Shown here piece after piece: positions 51,941 through 60,308 of a stretch of 64,000 nt of DNA. Source of the DNA: Aridibaculum aurantiacum (lineage in GTDB: Bacteria > Bacteroidota > Bacteroidia > Chitinophagales > Chitinophagaceae); the NCBI RefSeq assembly GCF_017355875.1, contig NZ_JAFEWC010000003.1:501001-565000 (forward strand). The letters run 5' to 3'. The notes beneath the pieces were generated by a model, which was given only the letters and a program-made list of their open reading frames with translations, was not told where the DNA came from and made no database searches. Position 1 is the first letter of the stretch; the number at the start of each line of letters is the position of its first letter. The translations under genes were made by a program, and so were the position numbers.

Positions 51941-53380
51941 ATGTTTCTAAAGAAGCTTACTCTACGCTCTGTTTTACCTTTTGCGCTTTTGGCTGCAGTT
52001 TCATTGGCTGCTGCATTTATTCCCTCCATGGCACCATTCAATGGTGAAGGAATTTACAACAGTGCGGACATTGCCTGGATGTTGATGGCAGCTGCACTGG
52101 TTTTCCTGATGACGCCGGGTTTAGCATTTTTTTATGGTGGAATGGTTCATCGCAAGAATGTGATCTCAACCATGATCAAAAGTGTGGTGGCAGCAGGTGT
52201 AGTAAGTGTATTATGGATCGTGTGTGGTTATAGCCTCAGCTTTGGAAGTAGCATCGGCGGCTTTATTGGCAACCCGGCTGATCACCTGTTTTTCAAAGAT
52301 GTTTTTTCAGCTGCGCCATGGGCAGGTGCGCCTACTATTCCACTTGTTTTGTTCGCTTTCTTCCAGTTGATGTTTGCCATCATTACCCCTGGATTAGTAG
52401 TGGGAGCAGTGGCAGAAAGGATCAGGTTTACTTCTTACATCCTGTTCATTGTATTATTTAGCATATTGGTGTATGCACCTGTAGCTCACTGGACATGGCA
52501 CCCGGAGGGTTTCCTTTTCCAGATGGGCGTTCTTGATTTTGCAGGTGGTACTGTTGTTCACATTTCTGCAGGATGTGCAGCTTTGGCGGGTGTTTTGGTT
52601 TTAAAGCAGCGCAAGGCACACCTTGAGCAGAAAGAAATTCCACCGGCAAATATTCCTTACGTACTTATAGGCACCGGCCTGCTTTGGTTTGGCTGGTTTG
52701 GCTTCAATGGCGGATCTTCTTTTGCGGCAAATGCTTTAAGTGTAAGCGCCTTTGCTGTTACAAATACTTCAGCAGCAGCAGCCGGTTTATCGTGGATGTT
52801 CTTTGATGTGGTGCGTGGGAAAAAGCCATCGGTTGTTGGTTTTTGCATAGGTGCAGTGGTAGGACTGGTAGCAATAACACCGGCGGCAGGATTTGTAGCT
52901 ATTCCGCAAAGCATCTTTATAGGTTTTGTTTCGGCTATCATATCTAATGTAGCGGTTCACATCAAAAGTCGTTCACGAATAGACGATGCGCTGGATGTAT
53001 TTCCTTGTCATGGATTAGGTGGAATAGTGGGAATGGTATTGACAGGCGTTTTTGCATCAAAGGCAGTGAACGACGCTGGTGTTGATGGATTGTTGTATGG
53101 AAATACTTCTTTCTTTTTCACCCAGGTGCAGGGGATGCTGGTGGTAGTGGCGTATAGCTTTGTGGTTTCCTTTGGTATTTTCAAACTGATCAATCTTATT
53201 CAACCTATACGCGTTTCTTCAGAAGAAGAGGAGCTGGGGCTGGATGCAAGCCAGCACAACGAAAACTATTCACAAGGAACACTGGTGGTAACACATACAG
53301 AGGTACAGGACGATAAAATTATTGAGGAGAAAGTGAAGGTGCAGTACCGGTCGGTGACAAAAGAAAAAGAAGAAGTATAA
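51941..53380 (+). CDS. amt: ammonium transporter
   Basis: A 479-residue AmtB/Rh family channel with a signal-like N-terminal helix and eleven membrane segments. The twin pore histidines are visible in GGTVVHISAG (His207) and FPCHGLGGIVG (His357); FYGGMVHRKN and FGWFGFNGGS are other signatures. The cytoplasmic tail (about 420-479) is longer and more acidic/basic than usual (EEEELGLDASQHNE, then KEKEEV). No GlnK/P-II gene is adjacent, unlike the common glnK-amtB pair. Confidence 0.94.
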   Translation: MFLKKLTLRSVLPFALLAAVSLAAAFIPSMAPFNGEGIYNSADIAWMLMAAALVFLMTPGLAFFYGGMVHRKNVISTMIKSVVAAGVVSVLWIVCGYSLSFGSSIGGFIGNPADHLFFKDVFSAAPWAGAPTIPLVLFAFFQLMFAIITPGLVVGAVAERIRFTSYILFIVLFSILVYAPVAHWTWHPEGFLFQMGVLDFAGGTVVHISAGCAALAGVLVLKQRKAHLEQKEIPPANIPYVLIGTGLLWFGWFGFNGGSSFAANALSVSAFAVTNTSAAAAGLSWMFFDVVRGKKPSVVGFCIGAVVGLVAITPAAGFVAIPQSIFIGFVSAIISNVAVHIKSRSRIDDALDVFPCHGLGGIVGMVLTGVFASKAVNDAGVDGLLYGNTSFFFTQVQGMLVVVAYSFVVSFGIFKLINLIQPIRVSSEEEELGLDASQHNENYSQGTLVVTHTEVQDDKIIEEKVKVQYRSVTKEKEEV

Positions 53381-53400
53381 ACTTCTTCTCCAGATAAAAA

Positions 53401-53430
53401 GAAAGGGAAGCAATTGCTTCCCTTTTATTT
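53401..53430. terminator. bidirectional terminator, amt / guaB
   Basis: AAAGGGAAGC pairs perfectly with GCTTCCCTTT around AATT. Runs of A before and T after it give a U tract in both directions. Confidence 0.9.
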
Positions 53431-53432
53431 TA

Positions 53433-54929
53433 TTAACCCCTGCTGTAGTTAGGCGCTTCCTTGGTGATCACCACATCGTGTGCATGGCTTTCCCGCATAC
53501 CTGCATTGGTGATCTTTACAAATGAAGCTTGCTGCAACTGCTCAATATTAGCAGCTCCGCAATAACCCATACCTGCTCTTAGTCCACCAACAAACTGGTA
53601 AACTACTTCGCTCAGGTGGCCTTTATAAGCTATTCTACCTTCTATTCCTTCTGGTACAAATTTCTTTACATCGTCTTCTACATCCTGGAAATATCGGTCG
53701 CCGCTGCCTTGCACCATTGCACCCAGCGATCCCATACCGCGGTATTGTTTAAACTTTCTGCCTTCGTAGATGATGGTCTCGCCCGGGCTTTCTTCGGTTC
53801 CGGCAAATATGCTTCCCATCATTACCGCATTGGCTCCAGCCGCCAGTGCCTTCACCATATCGCCGGTGTAGCGAATACCACCATCAGCTATCACAGGTAT
53901 GCCTGTGCCTGCCAATGCGCCGGCTGCTTCCATAACCGCTGTTAACTGCGGAACACCTGTTCCTGCCACTATACGTGTGGTGCATATAGAGCCTGGTCCT
54001 ATACCTACTTTTACTGCATCGGCTCCAGCTTCAGCCATGGCACGTGCGCCGGCTGCTGTTCCAATATTTCCGCCAATCACCTGCAGGTTTTTAAAATTCT
54101 TCTTCAGCTTCTTTAATGAGTCAATTACGCCTTTGCTGTGACCATGAGCGCTATCCAGCGTTACCACATCTACACCTACTTGTTGCAGGGCAGAAGCACG
54201 GTCCAATAGATCTGCGGTAATGCCGAGAGCTGCACCTACCAGCAAGCGGCCATAGTTGTCTTTGTTAGCGCGGGGAAAATTGCGCAAGTGCATTATATCC
54301 CTGAAAGTGATCAGGCCTATTAACTTACCTTTCTTATCTACTACCGGCAGTTTTTCAATCTTATGCTTCTCCAGGATCTTTTCCGCTTTTTTCATGTCGG
54401 TGCCTTCAGGTGCTGTTACCAGGTTTTCGCTGGTCATCACCTCGCTAACTTTCCGTGTCTTTACTACTTCAAACCTTAGATCGCGATTGGTGATGATACC
54501 AACCAGCTTATGGTCATTATCCACAACAGGAAAACCACCTATACGATTTTCTTTCATCAGGCGAAGGGCGTCGCCTATTGTAGCATCAACACCGAGTGTT
54601 AGCGGGTCGAGGATCATGCCGCTCTCACTTCTTTTCACCTTGCGTACATGCTCTGCCTGTCGCTCTATGCTCATGTTCTTATGCAGTATACCAATACCAC
54701 CTTCGCGGGCAAGTGCTATAGCTAGGGGAGCTTCAGTTACAGTGTCCATTGCTGCAGAAAGCATTGGAACATTTAAGCGAATGGACTTTGTAAGCTGTGC
54801 GCTGATATCTACATCGCGTGGAAGCACCTGGCTATAAGCAGGCACCAGTAGCACATCATCGAACGTTAAGCCTTCTGATAATAATCTTTGGGAATTTGTA
54901 GGAGAGGGGGAGATACGTTTGTTTGCCAT
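53433..54929 (-). CDS. guaB: inosine-5'-monophosphate dehydrogenase
   Basis: Oxidises IMP to XMP, the committed step to GMP. The 498-residue protein has [16 protein letters not shown] at the N-terminus, two CBS domains (about 100-220) between the halves of the barrel, and the catalytic loop [18 protein letters not shown] with the nucleophile Cys, then the flap region with [15 protein letters not shown]. The start used is the Met of MANKRIS; a -7 element almost touches it, so the mRNA is probably leaderless. A longer frame of 8 residues is possible but would cross the -7 element. Confidence 0.95.
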   Translation of the reverse strand: MANKRISPSPTNSQRLLSEGLTFDDVLLVPAYSQVLPRDVDISAQLTKSIRLNVPMLSAAMDTVTEAPLAIALAREGGIGILHKNMSIERQAEHVRKVKRSESGMILDPLTLGVDATIGDALRLMKENRIGGFPVVDNDHKLVGIITNRDLRFEVVKTRKVSEVMTSENLVTAPEGTDMKKAEKILEKHKIEKLPVVDKKGKLIGLITFRDIMHLRNFPRANKDNYGRLLVGAALGITADLLDRASALQQVGVDVVTLDSAHGHSKGVIDSLKKLKKNFKNLQVIGGNIGTAAGARAMAEAGADAVKVGIGPGSICTTRIVAGTGVPQLTAVMEAAGALAGTGIPVIADGGIRYTGDMVKALAAGANAVMMGSIFAGTEESPGETIIYEGRKFKQYRGMGSLGAMVQGSGDRYFQDVEDDVKKFVPEGIEGRIAYKGHLSEVVYQFVGGLRAGMGYCGAANIEQLQQASFVKITNAGMRESHAHDVVITKEAPNYSRG

Positions 54930-54932
54930 GAG

Positions 54933-54940
54933 CAAAGATA
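54933..54940 (-). promoter_or_regulatory. -7 element of guaB, almost touching the ATG
   Basis: On the minus strand TATCTTTG is followed by CTC and then ATG. With the -7 element at its usual place, transcription would begin at the A of ATG: a leaderless mRNA. Confidence 0.55.
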
Positions 54941-55168
54941 GAGGCGTGAACAAATATCAGGCAAATAAAAGTTGAGAGGGAGGTGTTACTTAATCATTAT
55001 CAAAAGGGAGTTTTACAAATACCTGCAGTTTAAAAAATTAGTTTACCAGCAATCAAAGCATTACTTGTACTAAAAGAATAGTATCTAATACAAAATCATT
55101 TTTACCAGTTTGCTATCAGGCTGCTCCTGTATTTTTACGGCAATTATAATTAGCAAAATATTCTTTCG

Positions 55169-56737
55169 TTGAAACGATATACCTCTTTACTATATTCCTT
55201 GCTTACTGGTTTACTACTGGTTTTTGCATGGCCTGATTCCTATTTTACCGCTCTTATTTTTATAGCCTGGATACCGCTGTTGCTGTTGGCTGATAAAGAG
55301 AAAAACGTGTACAGGTTTTTCCTGTTTTGCCTGTTGTCTATGTTTATCTGGAATGCCGGCACCACCTGGTGGATCTGGAACTCTACACCAGAAGGAGCCA
55401 TAGGCGCTATCATAGCCAATAGCTTCTTGATGTGCTTGCCGCTGTGGGGCGCATACTTGTTCAATAAAAAATATGGTAACGTAATAGGCGTAACAAGTTT
55501 CATTGTTTTCTGGCTCTCTTTCGAGTACATACACCTTAACTGGCAATTGAGCTGGCCCTGGCTTACGCTGGGAAATGTTTTCGCAACACAGCCATCGTGG
55601 ATACAGTGGTACGAAATAACAGGTGTAAGTGGAGGTAGCTTGTGGGTACTGCTGGTAAATATTTTACTTTTTTCCTGTTATAAAAAGATCAATCGAAAGA
55701 AGTTGATCGCGGCTGTAGGTGTTTTGGTACTGCCATTTGTAGCATCATTTGCTCTTACTCCCAACGCTGCTGAACTAGAGGCTGCTGCCAATACCAATGT
55801 GGTTATTGTTCAGCCAAATATTGATCCTTACAGTGAAAAGTTTGACATGGCCAGTACCGAAGGACAGATCAAAAAGCTGATCGATCTTTCGGAGCAGGCA
55901 ATGGATGAAAACACACGCCTGGTGTTGTGGCCCGAGACTGCTTTGCCCGTAGGCGTATGGCAGAATGAAGTGCAGCAAAATCATTATTACCAACCTGTGT
56001 TTGAATTTGTGAACCGCCACCCGCAGGTAATGTTGCAAACAGGAATAGAAGCTTACAAAAGTTATGGTACCAATAAGGAAACCATCACTGCACGCAAAAA
56101 TGAAAGTACCGGCACTTATTACGATGCATTTAATTCATCCGTAATGATAGCGGCTAACCAGCCACTTATATTTTACAATAAAAGTAAGCTGGTACCTGGG
56201 GTAGAAACGCTTCCTACTTTCCTGATGTGGCTGGCTGATGTATTTGAACAATTTGGTGGAACTACAGGTGGATACGGAACTGACAGGGAGGCCAATGTTT
56301 TCAAAGCGCCTGTTAGTCCTTACGTTACTGCACCTATAATTTGTTACGAAAGTATATATGGGGAATATGTGACCAATTATATTCATAAGGGAAGTAACCT
56401 TTTAACCATTATGACCAATGATGGCTGGTGGGCGAATACTCCTGGTCACAGGCAGCACTTGCAGTATGCTAGGCTTAGGGCAATAGAAACAAGGAAGTGG
56501 GTAGCCAGGAGTGCGAATACTGGTATATCTGCAGTAATCGATCATTCGGGCACTATCAGGGATTCCCGTCCGTGGGATACCCCTGCAGCCATCAAATTTG
56601 CTATTCCTCCCATGCAGGGTGAAACATTTTTTGTTAGGAATGGTGCCTTGATTTTTGGGCTGGCTTTGTTATTGATGGGAGCATTATTACTGTACAACTT
56701 TTTGATGATGTTCAGGAAAAAAGTTCTCAAAAAATAG
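55169..56737 (+). CDS. lnt: apolipoprotein N-acyltransferase
   Basis: Adds the third acyl chain to lipoproteins. The 522-residue protein has an N-terminal membrane block (six segments, 1-195) and a nitrilase-like periplasmic domain (about 205-490). The triad is in LVLWPETALP (Glu256), FYNKSKLVP (Lys338) and PIICYESIYG (Cys392), and a last membrane helix follows. The start is TTG; the first codons (KRYTSLLYSLL) are typical. It is 43 bases upstream of a hydrolase gene. Confidence 0.94.
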   Translation: MKRYTSLLYSLLTGLLLVFAWPDSYFTALIFIAWIPLLLLADKEKNVYRFFLFCLLSMFIWNAGTTWWIWNSTPEGAIGAIIANSFLMCLPLWGAYLFNKKYGNVIGVTSFIVFWLSFEYIHLNWQLSWPWLTLGNVFATQPSWIQWYEITGVSGGSLWVLLVNILLFSCYKKINRKKLIAAVGVLVLPFVASFALTPNAAELEAAANTNVVIVQPNIDPYSEKFDMASTEGQIKKLIDLSEQAMDENTRLVLWPETALPVGVWQNEVQQNHYYQPVFEFVNRHPQVMLQTGIEAYKSYGTNKETITARKNESTGTYYDAFNSSVMIAANQPLIFYNKSKLVPGVETLPTFLMWLADVFEQFGGTTGGYGTDREANVFKAPVSPYVTAPIICYESIYGEYVTNYIHKGSNLLTIMTNDGWWANTPGHRQHLQYARLRAIETRKWVARSANTGISAVIDHSGTIRDSRPWDTPAAIKFAIPPMQGETFFVRNGALIFGLALLLMGALLLYNFLMMFRKKVLKK

Positions 56738-56780
56738 TTCCTCGTTTTTTCCTGGCTCTGCTTCACAAAAGTATTGATGC

Positions 56781-57572
56781 ATGGAAAAAACATTTACCTA
56801 CCAAAATACTTCTATTAGCTACCACGTGTACGGCACAGGCCAGCCCGTAGTGCTGTTGCATGGCTTTGGCGAAGACCGGAGTATTTGGGCGAACCAGGTA
56901 AAGTTCCTCGAACCTCATTGTCGTCTTATTGTTCCTGACCTGCCAGGTACTGGAAAATCAGCTTTGCTTGCGAATGCAACTTCAATTGATGATTATGCTG
57001 ATTGTATTTTTCACCTGCTTCAACATGAACAAATAAAAGAGCCCATTCTTTTAGGCCACAGTTTGGGGGGATATATTACCCTCGCAATTGTAGAAAAGTT
57101 TCCAGCTATTGTAAAAGCGTTTGGTCTTATTCATTCTACCGCGTTTGCCGATTCTGAAGAGAAAAAAAAGGTGCGTGAAAAAGGTGTTCAGATGATAAAT
57201 GAATACGGTTCATATGCATTTTTAAAAAATACGATTCCTAATTTATTTTCTGATAATTTTAAGAAGAAGAACAACCAGGTAATTCAAGACCTCATCCTGG
57301 CCAGTTCTTCCTTCTCTCCTGAAGCTTTGATCCAATATTACCTGGCAATGAAAGACCGGCCAGACAGAACAAGTGTTTTGCAAAATGCTACGGTTCCTGT
57401 GCTTTTTGTTATAGGAAAAGAAGATGTAGCCGCACCCCTGGATGATCTTAAAAAACAAACCTCTTTGCCGAAGCAACCGTATGTGCATGTAATGGAAGAT
57501 GTAGGACATATGGGCATGCTGGAAGCAACCGACCAACTGAATGAGTATATGCTAGAGTTTATTAACAGATAA
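56781..57572 (+). CDS. alpha/beta-fold hydrolase
   Basis: A 263-residue cytoplasmic enzyme. The oxyanion region VVLLHGFGED (23-32), the nucleophile elbow LLGHSLGGYI (Ser94), the acid in VLFVIGKEDVAAP (Asp) and the His in DVGHMGMLE are all in order. The lid is helical and charged. It looks like a carboxylesterase or proline-iminopeptidase-like family member; the substrate is not readable. Between lnt and the PKD genes, it may be co-transcribed with both (43- and 11-base gaps). Confidence 0.87.
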   Translation: MEKTFTYQNTSISYHVYGTGQPVVLLHGFGEDRSIWANQVKFLEPHCRLIVPDLPGTGKSALLANATSIDDYADCIFHLLQHEQIKEPILLGHSLGGYITLAIVEKFPAIVKAFGLIHSTAFADSEEKKKVREKGVQMINEYGSYAFLKNTIPNLFSDNFKKKNNQVIQDLILASSSFSPEALIQYYLAMKDRPDRTSVLQNATVPVLFVIGKEDVAAPLDDLKKQTSLPKQPYVHVMEDVGHMGMLEATDQLNEYMLEFINR

Positions 57573-57583
57573 CATGCAGTAGC

Positions 57584-60193
57584 ATGATGAAAATTCTTTT
57601 TTTGCTTTTATTGGTCAGTACATCGATCAGTACCTATGCCTCGCACATTACAGGGGGAGAGTTGATGTACACATATATAGGACCCGGCTCTAACCCTGGT
57701 ACCGACCGCTATAGGATCACCCTACGCTTATTCAGAGATTGTTTTTCAACCGGTCCGCTGCTACAGGGCGAACAAGTAAGGGTTGGTATTTACAATACCC
57801 AATCAAACGCACTCATTCATACTCTACAACTTCCTCTTTCATCAGACGTAAGTACACTTGCTTTAAATACAAATAATTTTCCTTGCCTGGTGGGTAGCCC
57901 AAAAGTTTGCTACCAGATAGCGTATTATAGCAATGTAATAGACCTTGAACGAAATGCCGGTGGCTATACGCTGGTTCAAACCGCCTGTTGCCGCATTGGG
58001 GGTATAACCAATATTGCCAATTCTAATAATGCCGGTGCAACCTATACCACCCGAATTCCAGGAACCGTGCTAATTGGCCAGCAAATCAATAACAGCCCGC
58101 AGTTCCAACTACGGGATACAGCGCTTGTTTGCTCTTCAAAAAGTTTTCGCCTTCCATTTACCGCTACCGATGTAGATGGTGATTCACTTAGCTATGCATT
58201 CGTGGATGCATATGGAAACGTGACAGCTAATAACCAGCCACTTCCTCCAACATTGGTGTTGAGCAGCGTTGCTTACCAGGGGCAGTATAACGGGCAAAAT
58301 CCATTGGGTCCTGAAGTTTCCATTAATCCAAGTAATGGATTGATAACAGGTCGTGCGCCAGCCACAGGTAGGTATGTAGTGGCTGTAAGTGTAATAGAGT
58401 GGCGCAATGGAAGGGTGATAAACGAACACAGGAAAGATTTTATATTATCCGTTCAGCATTGCGATTTTGTTTCTGCCGAACTTCCTGATTACCGGGTAAT
58501 CTGTGATGATTTCACCGTAAGCTTTGAAAATGGATCCTATTCATCATTGGTCACATCCTACAGTTGGACTTTTGGTGATCCTACTACTACGTCCGATGTT
58601 TCAAATAATCCTGTTCCGTCATATACTTATTCTGATACCGGTATATATCGTGTAAAACTGGTGGTGCAAGGTGGAAATGGATGTGCTGATTCTGCAGAGG
58701 CTGATGTAGCTGTTTACCCTGGTTTTGATGTGAAATTTGGTGCTATTCCGCATTGCAGTAACAATCTTTCCCGCTTTTACGACTCTACATCTGCTGCTTA
58801 TGGTAGTGTGAATTCATGGAAATGGAATTTTGGTGATCCTGCGGTTTTAACTGATACCTCTTCTGTTCGTGATCCATCGTACCGGTATACAGCAGTTGGC
58901 TCGTACCCAGTGACCTTGGTGGCTACTTCTACAAAAGGTTGCGTGGACTCTTCTACAAGAAATATTGTGATAAACGACAAGCCTTACTTGCACCTGCCTT
59001 TCAAGGATACGGTTGTTTGTGGTTTTGATACGTTACAGTTGTTCGCACAAGGAACAGGTGAATTTAGTTGGGCGCCCAATAATTTTATTTCTAATGCTAA
59101 TTCGGCTAATCCTCACGTATACCCGCCTTCCAGTGCTATTTATATTGTTACCTTAAATGATAATAATTGTATTGGTAGAGATACAGTGCGCATAACCAAG
59201 TTGAACAGCATTACCATGACAACTGGTCGGGATACGCTTATATGTACAACTGATACGCTTGATCTTCGAGCGGTCAGTGCAGCAAACTATTACACATGGG
59301 CTCCGGCCAGTTCGGTACGAAGTAGTACATCGGCCAATACTTCCAGTTTGCCATTGAACAACAATACAATGTTTACCGTTACCGGCACTTTAGGAAGGTG
59401 TACTGCTTCAGCCAGTTTGCAAGTGCAGGTTGCGCCATACCCAGTAGCAAATGCAGGTGCAGATGTAAGCATATGCCCTGATTCAAAGGTTCAGCTACAG
59501 GGGGCGGTACAGGGTGATGGTTTTTCCTGGACACCTAACTATGCTTTACTGCATGGAACCACCCTTAATCCAATGGTGGCTCCTTCCCAAACCACTCCTT
59601 ATGTATTAACCGCCAGGTACAACAGCGGCTGCCCTAAACCGGTAAGTGATACAGTTATCGTTTCTGTTCATCCTAATCCTGTTGCTTTTGCGGGGCATGA
59701 TACAGCCATTGTGGAAGGGCAGCCATTGCAACTATTTGCCTCAGGTGGCATTACTTACCAATGGTCGCCAGCTACTTATTTATCTGATCCATTTGTTTCC
59801 AGCCCATTGGTAAAAATGCCTTCAGAGCTAGATACCCTTAAGTATATGCTTAAGGTGACCGACGAAAATGGGTGCAGTGACTACGATGATATCACCATTT
59901 CAAAATTCCGAACAGGAGCCACCATTATTGTACCCACAGGATTTACTCCAAATGGAGATGGCAAAAATGATGTACTGCGTCCTGTACTTGCCGGTATCAA
60001 ACAGCTAGATTTCTTCCGCATATACAACCGATGGGGGCAACTTTTATTTGAAACCCGCGAACACGGTAAAGGCTGGAATGGTACTATTAATGGTAAAGAA
60101 CAAAATCCGGGCACTTATGTATTTGTAATACAAGCACAGGATTACCTGGGAAGGCCTGTCCAACAAAAAGGTACTATTGTTCTCATAAGGTAA
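57584..60193 (+). CDS. PKD-domain surface protein with type B T9SS tail (CHU_C), copy 1
   Basis: An 869-residue secreted protein with a signal peptide (STSISTYA). The N-terminal module (about 20-290) begins SHITGGELMYTYIGPG, typical of a group of large Bacteroidota surface proteins, and contains a cadherin-like ATDVDGDSLSYAF. Two PKD domains (SYSWTFGDP and SWKWNFGDP) follow, then three or four Ig-like beta repeats with Cys pairs. The C-terminus (from about 783: VPTGFTPNGDGKNDVL, FRIYNRWGQLLFET, GWNGTINGKE) is the gliding-motility-associated CHU_C tail. It directs secretion by the type IX system, usually with a PorP/SprF partner. Confidence 0.88.
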   Translation: MMKILFLLLLVSTSISTYASHITGGELMYTYIGPGSNPGTDRYRITLRLFRDCFSTGPLLQGEQVRVGIYNTQSNALIHTLQLPLSSDVSTLALNTNNFPCLVGSPKVCYQIAYYSNVIDLERNAGGYTLVQTACCRIGGITNIANSNNAGATYTTRIPGTVLIGQQINNSPQFQLRDTALVCSSKSFRLPFTATDVDGDSLSYAFVDAYGNVTANNQPLPPTLVLSSVAYQGQYNGQNPLGPEVSINPSNGLITGRAPATGRYVVAVSVIEWRNGRVINEHRKDFILSVQHCDFVSAELPDYRVICDDFTVSFENGSYSSLVTSYSWTFGDPTTTSDVSNNPVPSYTYSDTGIYRVKLVVQGGNGCADSAEADVAVYPGFDVKFGAIPHCSNNLSRFYDSTSAAYGSVNSWKWNFGDPAVLTDTSSVRDPSYRYTAVGSYPVTLVATSTKGCVDSSTRNIVINDKPYLHLPFKDTVVCGFDTLQLFAQGTGEFSWAPNNFISNANSANPHVYPPSSAIYIVTLNDNNCIGRDTVRITKLNSITMTTGRDTLICTTDTLDLRAVSAANYYTWAPASSVRSSTSANTSSLPLNNNTMFTVTGTLGRCTASASLQVQVAPYPVANAGADVSICPDSKVQLQGAVQGDGFSWTPNYALLHGTTLNPMVAPSQTTPYVLTARYNSGCPKPVSDTVIVSVHPNPVAFAGHDTAIVEGQPLQLFASGGITYQWSPATYLSDPFVSSPLVKMPSELDTLKYMLKVTDENGCSDYDDITISKFRTGATIIVPTGFTPNGDGKNDVLRPVLAGIKQLDFFRIYNRWGQLLFETREHGKGWNGTINGKEQNPGTYVFVIQAQDYLGRPVQQKGTIVLIR

Positions 60194-60236
60194 GCAGCGT
60201 ATTTACTTTTTTCCCTATCTACAATAAAATGTTAAG

Positions 60237-60272
60237 AACCTCCTCCTGCACAATAACAGGATGAGGTTTCGT
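60237..60272 (+). terminator. hairpin between the two PKD genes
   Basis: AACCTC-CTCCTG pairs with CAGGAT-GAGGTT (one mismatch) around an 8-base loop; only three T follow. It overlaps an upstream in-frame ATG of the second gene, supporting a later start there. It may attenuate or stabilise rather than fully terminate. Confidence 0.5.
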
Positions 60273-60308
60273 ACATTCACCCCCATAACCGCTAGTATTT
60301 CGAGCCCA

